DNA from: Thiomicrorhabdus sp.
GTDB lineage: Bacteria > Pseudomonadota > Gammaproteobacteria > Thiomicrospirales > Thiomicrospiraceae
Assembly: GCF_963677875.1 (NCBI RefSeq)
Contig: NZ_OY782566.1
Span: 1 to 64,000 of the forward strand
Direction: 5' to 3'
DNA length: 64,000 nt
Part shown: positions 58,010-64,000 of the stretch, piece after piece
How positions within the stretch are numbered: the stretch's first letter is position 1
How the letters are laid out: every line of letters starts with the position of its first letter
Notes under the pieces: generated by a model
What the model was told of the DNA's origin: nothing
What the model saw: only the letters and a program-made list of their open reading frames with translations
Database searches by the model: none
Made by a program: the position numbers and the translations under genes

Positions 58010-59305
58010 TCAGGTATCCCAGATATCGGCAGTAATGTTTTTATACCAGCCACGCGCATAGGTCGCTTCCATCTTGCGGAACTGTAAAGTCGCACCATGA
58101 GGACTGACACCTCCTGCACCTTTGATTCCAACAATTTTTCCGTCCTGCATGTGATAAACGGCAGCAACGCTGATCCCGTAATCAGCACCAACCAGGCTGT
58201 AACAGGTATTCACGTTTTTAGGACGCGGCATTGCCCAGTTGTGCATTTGCGAAACAATCGCCGCCGCACACATCTTCGCCTGACTGGCAGCAGAGTGACC
58301 GGACTTCGGCATTTTACCGGCAATCGATGCATCACCAATCACGTAAACATCGCGGTGAATCGTCGATTCGAACGTTTCCTGGTTTACCGGACACCAGCCC
58401 GATTCATCAACCAACCCGGCGTCAAATGCCACTTTTCCAGCCTTCTGTGGAGGAATCACATTCAAGACATCGGCCTTGAAAGTATCCAGATCACAGTAAA
58501 CCGTTTTTGTCTGCGCATCGATTTTAGAAACTTTACCGCCATCCACTGCACCGTACCATTCGATCATGCTGCCGTAAAGTTCCTGCCAGCCTTCCATGAA
58601 CAGGCCTTGTTTAGAAAATTTATTTTTGGCATCCAAAACGATGATTTTTGCCGTTGGATTATGCTTTTTAAAATAATCGGCAACCATACTAACGCGCTCG
58701 TAAGGTCCCGGAGGACAACGGAATGGGTTCTCAGGAGCCGTCATGATAAATGTTCCGCCCGCCTTCATTTCTCGGATCTGACGATAAAGGATCTCGGTTT
58801 GCGGCCCGGCCTGATAAGCATGAGGAATCTGCTCAATAACCTCGGCGGAATAGCCTTCGATCGCATCAAAACGGAAGTCGATTCCAGGCGAAACCACCAG
58901 ACGGTCGTAAGCCAGCACGCTCCCATCGCTTAACGTCACGGTTTTACTCTTAGCATCGATTCCCTCAACCTTATCATGGATGACTTCAACGCCGTGCTTA
59001 CTCTGCAATTCGGCATAATCATGCGTGATGAACTGCTCATCAACCAGACCCGCCAGATACCAATTACTGCCTGGGCAGGTCATGTAAGTCTGTTTGGGTT
59101 CAATCAGCGTCACATCCAGATTGGCATCGAAACGCTTCAAATATTTAGCACAGGTCGCCCCTCCAAAACCTCCGCCAACAACAAGGACTTTCGGCTTACT
59201 GTCTTCGACCGGCAAACTGCAGCCGCTTAACGCGGAGGTCATGGAACCAACAGCACCGGTGGCAACCATTGCCTTGATCAGATTTCTACGATTCATTAAT
59301 TTCAT
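58010..59305 (-). CDS. fccB: FCSD flavoprotein subunit, second copy
   Basis: 431 residues, same length as the other copy but clearly diverged. Signal with NRRNLIKAMVATGAVGS, fold VLVVGGGFGGATCA, Cys77 in TYMTCPGSNWYL (FAD link), Cys197 in [12 protein letters not shown] and Cys368 in VNTCYSLV. The TCPGSN form is nearer to typical FccB than the TCFMSN of copy 1. Downstream of a monoheme fccA2, separated by 16 bp. Presumably oxidises sulfide under a different condition or with different affinity; this is inferred. Confidence 0.92.
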   Translation of the reverse strand: MKLMNRRNLIKAMVATGAVGSMTSALSGCSLPVEDSKPKVLVVGGGFGGATCAKYLKRFDANLDVTLIEPKQTYMTCPGSNWYLAGLVDEQFITHDYAELQSKHGVEVIHDKVEGIDAKSKTVTLSDGSVLAYDRLVVSPGIDFRFDAIEGYSAEVIEQIPHAYQAGPQTEILYRQIREMKAGGTFIMTAPENPFRCPPGPYERVSMVADYFKKHNPTAKIIVLDAKNKFSKQGLFMEGWQELYGSMIEWYGAVDGGKVSKIDAQTKTVYCDLDTFKADVLNVIPPQKAGKVAFDAGLVDESGWCPVNQETFESTIHRDVYVIGDASIAGKMPKSGHSAASQAKMCAAAIVSQMHNWAMPRPKNVNTCYSLVGADYGISVAAVYHMQDGKIVGIKGAGGVSPHGATLQFRKMEATYARGWYKNITADIWDT

Positions 59306-59321
59306 TACGTCTCTCTCCCTC

Positions 59322-59639
59322 TTACGGCTTTAGCTTGCTGAAATAAAGTGCCAAAGCTTCGATTTCTTCATCGCTGTAGCCTTTCATGTGACGCTGCATG
59401 ACCGTCGAAGCACGCTTGCCGCTCTTGAAATCTTTCAATTGCTGAACCATAACATCGGCCGGATATCCAGCCAGAGGAGGGATTGATGCACCCACGTATT
59501 TACCTTCCGGACCGTGGCACATAAAACAAGTGGTTGCAGATAATTCCGCGTTGGTGATCTCGGCATAGGACGCTGCCGGAAGCGTTAAAGCAACGGCGCC
59601 GGACAGCAACGCAGCCTTGAAAATATCCCGTGTTTTCAT
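59322..59639 (-). CDS. fccA: Monoheme cytochrome c subunit of second FCSD
   Basis: 105-residue class I cytochrome with signal ending PAASYA, C38FMCH42 and axial Met at 81 or 85 (TVMQRHMKGYSDEEIEALALYFSKLKP). It resembles the first half of the diheme FccA1. First gene of the fccA2-fccB2 pair. Confidence 0.9.
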   Translation of the reverse strand: MKTRDIFKAALLSGAVALTLPAASYAEITNAELSATTCFMCHGPEGKYVGASIPPLAGYPADVMVQQLKDFKSGKRASTVMQRHMKGYSDEEIEALALYFSKLKP

Positions 59640-59792
59640 TCAAAACATCCTTGTGTGTAAAACTGACTGAATTCGGCCGGAGAAAAGTGAATCAGAAGTG
59701 AACAGACCGTTCGGTTTGCTGGGCCGAATTTGAAAAGCGATGTTCTCAAAATTGAATAAGCAAAATCTAATAAAAATAAACTCTAACCATTT

Positions 59793-59868
59793 ATAAATTA
59801 AACTTATATCAATTTTTGATCGATCCAAGTGCCGGCAAAAAGCTTAAGTTTCAATAAATTAAGCTTAT
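59793..59868. repeat. Two 15-bp direct repeats upstream of fccA2
   Basis: ATAAATTAAACTTAT (59793-59807) and ATAAATTAAGCTTAT (59854-59868) differ at one base and are 61 bp apart, near six helical turns. The second is framed by GCTTAAG (59842-59848) and CTTAAGC (59869-59875), a perfect inverted pair. They look like regulator sites in the 313-bp AT-rich region (59640-59952), which holds no gene that I can support. Confidence 0.5.
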
Positions 59869-59950
59869 CTTAAGCCTGCACTTTTCCGGTTATTTCATTA
59901 GATTACCTTCTGGTAAGATAAAAAAATTGAATCACAAAACACTCGATCAA

Positions 59951-59984
59951 TAAAAAACCCGGCCGCTAAGGGCCGGGTTTTCTG
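59951..59984 (-). terminator. Intrinsic terminator of clpB
   Basis: ACCCGGCC-gctaag-GGCCGGGT followed on the minus strand by a T run; lies about 50 bp past the clpB stop. Confidence 0.9.
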
Positions 59985-60032
59985 TTTTGACACAGGCTTC
60001 CCAGTCAAGAGAATCTGCGGAAATTTCAAAGC

Positions 60033-62600
60033 TTAGTTGAAGACCATCTCGCCATCTTGCAAAGCGACCTTCACGGTAGAGCCCGCAGCAAAGTCCCCCT
60101 GCAAAATTCGTTGAGCCAACGGGTTTTCGATTCTCTGCTGAATGACCCGTTTCAAAGGTCTCGCACCAAACAGCGGATCAAACCCGGCTTCGCCGAGATT
60201 ATCCAACGCGGCATCACTGATCTCAAAACCGATTTCAGAGGCGGCCAAGCGTTTGCGCAAATTCTGCAGTTGAATCGAAGTAATCGCACGAATCTGCTCT
60301 TTACCAAGCGGATGGAAGACCACAATATCATCGATACGGTTGATGAATTCCGGACGGAAATATCCCCCTACCACTTCCATGACATCGGCTTTCATCTCTT
60401 CATAACTCGCCTGACCGGCTTTTTCCTGAATCAGCTGCGAACCCAGGTTCGAAGTCATAACGATTACGGTATTTTTAAAGTCAACCGTACGTCCCTGCCC
60501 GTCGGTCAAACGGCCATCGTCTAACACCTGAAGCAAAATATTGAATACATCCGGATGCGCTTTTTCAACCTCATCCAGCAAAATTACCGAATAAGGCTTG
60601 CGACGCACCGCCTCGGTCAGATACCCTCCTTGCTCGTAACCGACATACCCCGGAGGCGCTCCCACCAGACGCGCTACCGAATGCTTCTCCATAAATTCAG
60701 ACATATCGATACGCACAATCGCATCCGTGGTATCGAACAGAAAATCGGCCAGCGCTTTGGTCAACTCGGTTTTACCCACCCCAGTTGGCCCTAGAAACAG
60801 GAAGGAACCGTTCGGGCGATTCGGATCAGATAAACCGGCTCGCGAACGGCGAATCGCATCCGATACCGCCTTGACGGCTTCGGCCTGACCGATAACCTGT
60901 TTACCCAACGCTTCTTCCATTCGCAACAGTTTATCGCGCTCGCCTTCCATCATGCGAGCTACCGGAATACCTGTCCAGCGAGCTACGACTTCCGCGATTT
61001 CTGCATCTGTAACCTTATTTCTCAGCAGGTGCTGACCTTCACTGTCAGTCGCCTCGGACTCGGCTTTTTCCGCAGCCTGAATCTTCGCTTCCAAATCAGG
61101 AATTCGACCATATTGAATTTCCGACATTTTTGCCAGATCACCAATCCGGCGTGCCGACTCCAGCTCGGTTCTGGCAGCATCCAGCTGTTCCTTATACTGT
61201 TGCGCACCCTGCAATGCGGCCTTATCCCGCTTCCAGACTTCTTCCAGATCGGAGTATTCTTTCTCCAGAGAAGCGATTTGTTCTTCCAGCGTCGCCAGAC
61301 GTTTTTTCGACGCTTCATCCTTCTCCTTTTTCAAAGCCACCTGCTCGATTTTCAACTGAATCAGGCGCCGATCCAACTTATCCATCACCTCGGGCTTGGA
61401 ATCGATTTCCATGCGAATCCGTGAGGCCGCTTCGTCAATCAGGTCAATCGCCTTATCCGGCAATTGCCGATCCGTGATGTAACGTTGCGATAAACTTGCC
61501 GCCGCCACAATCGCGGGATCGGTAATATCGACCCCGTGGTGAATTTCATAGCGTTCTTTCAAACCTCGCAGAATCGCAATGGTGTCTTCTTCACTCGGTT
61601 CGTCGACCAATACCTTCTGAAAGCGACGTTCCAAAGCAGCATCTTTTTCGATGTTTTCGCGATATTCATCCAGTGTAGTCGCCCCGATACAATGCAGCTC
61701 ACCGCGCGCCAAAGCCGGTTTCAGCATATTTCCCGCATCCATCGACCCCTCGGTTTTACCAGCACCGACCATGGTGTGAATTTCATCGATAAACAGAATG
61801 ACCTGACCTTCCTGTTTTTCCAAATCTTTTAGCAAAGCCTTCAGACGCTCTTCAAACTCGCCGCGATATTTGGCTCCGGCCAGAAGCCCTGCCAGATCAA
61901 GGGACAATAACCGTTTGTTTTTCAAACCTTCCGGCACTTCGCCATTGATGATTCGCTGTGCCAGTCCCTCGACAATCGCTGTCTTCCCGACCCCCGGCTC
62001 ACCGATCAGCACCGGGTTGTTTTTCGTACGGCGCTGCAGCACCTGAACTGCACGGCGAATTTCGTCATCCCGCCCGATGACCGGGTCAAGTTTTCCCTCT
62101 TCGGCCCGGGCTGTCAGATCCAGCGTATATTTTTCCAGTGCCTGACGGTTTTCTTCTGCATTTTGATCTTGCACGCTTTCTCCTCCACGTACCTGTTCGA
62201 TTGCTTGTTGCAAAGTGTTAAGAGACGCCCCGGCCTTTTTAAAAAGTTCAGCGGCGTAATCGTCCGATTCCAGCAAAGCGACAAAAAACAGTTCACTGGC
62301 AATGAAGGCATCGCCGTTTTTCTTGGCGGCCTGCTCCATCTTGGCCAAAATCCTAGCACTCGCCTGGTTGAGCTGAACTTGCGCCGCGCCGGAGACCTTA
62401 GGCATGGACGACAATTTCTGTTGCAGCAGAGTTTTCAATTCACTCTGATTAATTCCAGCCAATCGCAGCAAAGATGCCTGATCATCAAGCAATGCCGATA
62501 AAATATGGATCGGCTCTATATATGAGTGTTCAAGTCCCATCGCAGTCGACTGAGCTTGAGCCAGCGCACTCTGAAACTGGGTGGTGAATTTATCCATCAT
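60033..62600 (-). CDS. clpB: Protein disaggregase ClpB
   Basis: 855-residue AAA+ chaperone that resolubilises aggregates with DnaK. N-terminal Clp-N domain ([30 protein letters not shown]), first AAA module with GEPGVGKTA and [13 protein letters not shown], the coiled-coil middle domain (about 400-520), second AAA module with GPTGVGKTE and [13 protein letters not shown]. Start 62600 is favoured since AGAGG sits nine bases before it; ATG 62609 touches that site. Confidence 0.96.
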   Translation of the reverse strand: MMDKFTTQFQSALAQAQSTAMGLEHSYIEPIHILSALLDDQASLLRLAGINQSELKTLLQQKLSSMPKVSGAAQVQLNQASARILAKMEQAAKKNGDAFIASELFFVALLESDDYAAELFKKAGASLNTLQQAIEQVRGGESVQDQNAEENRQALEKYTLDLTARAEEGKLDPVIGRDDEIRRAVQVLQRRTKNNPVLIGEPGVGKTAIVEGLAQRIINGEVPEGLKNKRLLSLDLAGLLAGAKYRGEFEERLKALLKDLEKQEGQVILFIDEIHTMVGAGKTEGSMDAGNMLKPALARGELHCIGATTLDEYRENIEKDAALERRFQKVLVDEPSEEDTIAILRGLKERYEIHHGVDITDPAIVAAASLSQRYITDRQLPDKAIDLIDEAASRIRMEIDSKPEVMDKLDRRLIQLKIEQVALKKEKDEASKKRLATLEEQIASLEKEYSDLEEVWKRDKAALQGAQQYKEQLDAARTELESARRIGDLAKMSEIQYGRIPDLEAKIQAAEKAESEATDSEGQHLLRNKVTDAEIAEVVARWTGIPVARMMEGERDKLLRMEEALGKQVIGQAEAVKAVSDAIRRSRAGLSDPNRPNGSFLFLGPTGVGKTELTKALADFLFDTTDAIVRIDMSEFMEKHSVARLVGAPPGYVGYEQGGYLTEAVRRKPYSVILLDEVEKAHPDVFNILLQVLDDGRLTDGQGRTVDFKNTVIVMTSNLGSQLIQEKAGQASYEEMKADVMEVVGGYFRPEFINRIDDIVVFHPLGKEQIRAITSIQLQNLRKRLAASEIGFEISDAALDNLGEAGFDPLFGARPLKRVIQQRIENPLAQRILQGDFAAGSTVKVALQDGEMVFN

Positions 62601-62736
62601 CGGAAACATCCTCTAAAAATCATTCAATTACAGTAAATATAGGGTGGCCTTTCGAGCTTTCAAGATACAGCCGACGTTTTTTCCGGTAAAATTGCGTCAG
62701 ATTAACTTTTACCGACTTCGATATAAAACACTCCCG

Positions 62737-63594
62737 ATGGATGATCTGTTTTTCATAGCTTCAAAGCTTGCCTGGGGATTACTCAGTCCCGGAAATCTTC
62801 TGATTCTGCTGTTTACCGCAGGGACACTTGCTGTTATCGCCAACAAAACCACACTGGGCAAGTGGATTCTCGTACCCAGTATTTCAATCGCCTTGATGCT
62901 GACGGCTTACCCGATCAGCGATGCACTGATGATCCCTCTGGAAAAGCGCTTCGCCAAACCAAGCGCACTGCCTGAACAAATTGACGGCATCATCCTGCTC
63001 GGTGGCGGAGAAGATCTGAAACGCTCTCTCAGCTGGCAAACTCAGGAACTCGGTTATGGAGGCGATCGCTATATCGCTACCCTTAAACTAGCGCGCCATT
63101 ATCCGCAAGCACCAGTCATTTTCAGCGGCGGCAGCGGTTTAATGCAATTGCAACCGGAAAAACCCCAGAACAGTGAAGGCACGCTTTCCGGCAAACTGTT
63201 GACCGATATGGGAATTGCAAAAAAACGCCTGATCATCGAATCCGAATCACGCAATACTTACGAAAACTTCAAAAAAATAAAGCCGTTATTGCCGAAAAAA
63301 GACGGACAGTACCTGCTTGTCACCTCCGCCTATCATATGCCACGCTCAGTCGGCATTGCCCGTAAAAGGGGGATCAGCGTCATCCCTTACCCGGTCGATT
63401 ACTACTCCAATCGCTCGCCCTACCGACAATGGGATTTTGATTTCTATGACCACCTGAGAGTTCTGGAAGCCGCCTGGAAAGAATGGATCGGCTTAAGCGT
63501 TTACTATGCAAACGGCAAGACCTCACAATGGTTCCCCGCCCCCCTAATGAGACGAAAGCATAACGGCGAAACGCCGGAACCAACCGGTAATTGA
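62737..63594 (+). CDS. YdcF/ElyC-type DUF218 membrane protein
   Basis: 285 residues. Two N-terminal membrane segments (SPGNLLILLFTAGTLAVIA and ILVPSISIALMLTAYPI) followed by a periplasmic DUF218 domain with DGIILLGGGED, SGGSGL, ESRNTYENF and VTSAYHMPRSVGIA. The E. coli relative ElyC affects envelope peptidoglycan assembly. The start is taken at 62737 where the family N-terminus begins. Confidence 0.87.
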   Translation: MDDLFFIASKLAWGLLSPGNLLILLFTAGTLAVIANKTTLGKWILVPSISIALMLTAYPISDALMIPLEKRFAKPSALPEQIDGIILLGGGEDLKRSLSWQTQELGYGGDRYIATLKLARHYPQAPVIFSGGSGLMQLQPEKPQNSEGTLSGKLLTDMGIAKKRLIIESESRNTYENFKKIKPLLPKKDGQYLLVTSAYHMPRSVGIARKRGISVIPYPVDYYSNRSPYRQWDFDFYDHLRVLEAAWKEWIGLSVYYANGKTSQWFPAPLMRRKHNGETPEPTGN

Positions 63595-63661
63595 TCTCCG
63601 ATAACCGACGCCAGGCGCCAGGGAACGGCCGTTGCGACAAAATTTCATTTTTTTTATTTTT

Positions 63662-63989
63662 TTGTTTGCAAACCCATATCAGCCTATGCTTAAATAAGTC
63701 CATCGTTATATTCGAAAGGGAATAACGATGTCGCTCAAACACCAAAATTTGTACTTATCTGCAGTTTTGGTTTTTTTTAATCCAGCGCTATATCTTTCCG
63801 GGAATAACGCTGGTTTTTCAGGATCACTGTAAAACTGAAAATTATGATTTTGTGAATTGCTCTCTTATCGTTTTAAGTCCCGTGGTGGATTCGGCTCAAA
63901 TCCGACGCGGGCAGTTTTCCTCAATCTAAACCTTTATCTGTCATTTATTTATTCGAGGAACTTAGCCCAGAATCATCTGGGCTTTTTTT
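63662..63989 (+). ncRNA. Candidate structured non-coding transcript
   Basis: TTGTTT (63662-63667) and TATGCT (63685-63690) are 17 bp apart and form a plausible promoter. Downstream lie four hairpins: ACCAAAA/TTTTGGT with T7 (63741-63778), CCAGCG/CGCTGG with T5 (63782-63818), a stable element CCCGTG-gt-GGATT-loop-AATCC-ga-CGCGGG (about 63879-63913), and a good terminator (63964-63989). A 34-codon frame (63728-63832) overlaps the first two hairpins and is probably not a gene. No known RNA family recognised. Confidence 0.45.
63964..63989 (+). terminator. Intrinsic terminator at right end
   Basis: AGCCCAG-aatcat-CTGGGCT with T7 directly after. It ends whatever is transcribed from the preceding non-coding stretch. 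Confidence 0.85.
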
Positions 63990-64000
63990 CATTTAAACGA

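Noticed and set aside
63728..63832. A 34-residue hydrophobic peptide gene at the right end
   Set aside because: It overlaps two terminator-like hairpins and has no recognisable family; an RNA role explains the segment better.

Overview
The window looks like a chromosomal segment of a sulfur-oxidising gammaproteobacterium. The block aroQ-accB-accC-prmA-dusB-fis-purH-purD is a typical gammaproteobacterial arrangement. Two flavocytochrome c sulfide dehydrogenase modules and a full cytochrome c maturation operon point to a Thiomicrospira/Thiomicrorhabdus/Hydrogenovibrio-like chemolithotroph. The genus is an inference; no rRNA or other marker is present to settle it. I see no insertion sequence, prophage, integrase or CRISPR array.

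Layout. 1-5.4 kb: arginine synthesis (argD 3' part, argF) facing recR-ebfC-dnaX. 5.5-5.75 kb: 4.5S SRP RNA and tRNA-Gly(UCC), six bases apart. 5.9-13.3 kb: a TetR regulator divergent from a four-gene exporter (outer membrane factor, HlyD-type protein, RbbA-type fused ABC protein, ABC-2 permease), with an operator-like palindrome inside the promoter. 13.4-14.6 kb: lpxR-like gene and tRNA-Ser(GGA). 14.7-25.2 kb: a minus-strand Tad/Flp pilus locus (flp1, flp2, tadE, rcpC, rcpA, tadZ, tadA, tadB, tadC, tadD, tadG-like). 25.4-32 kb: an HbpS/GlcG-like protein and an RND efflux operon. 32.2-38 kb: hydrolase, pdxB, a DUF302 lipoprotein, a FadL-family porin, an epimerase-like protein and fxsA. 38.3-48.2 kb: dsbD and the housekeeping block. 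48.5-55.1 kb: ccmABCDEFGHI. 55.3-59.6 kb: a tetraheme NapC-type cytochrome and fccA1-fccB1, convergent with a second fccA2-fccB2 pair. 60-63.6 kb: clpB and a YdcF-like protein. The last 0.4 kb is non-coding and rich in terminator-like hairpins.

The genes at 38-60 kb form a coherent electron-transfer set: DsbD and CcmG supply reductant to the periplasm, CcmA-I attach haem, and the cytochromes next door are their likely clients, with FCSD oxidising sulfide.

The strangest property is a cluster of about 16 single-frame breaks: one in argF, three in recR, and twelve in the tad locus (tadG, tadC, tadB x2, tadA x6, tadZ, rcpA). Nearly all can be repaired by adding or removing one base, often in a short homopolymer, and the restored proteins have normal lengths with family motifs intact. 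I found no break in the remaining roughly 50 kb. Local consensus errors in poorly covered sequence are the simplest explanation; recent decay of the pilus locus is the alternative.

I do not see a clearly new enzymatic system. The best candidates for follow-up are the ccm-tetraheme-FCSD cluster with two differently built FCSDs, the structured non-coding unit at the right end, and the regulatory palindromes and repeats at the efflux and fccA2 promoters.
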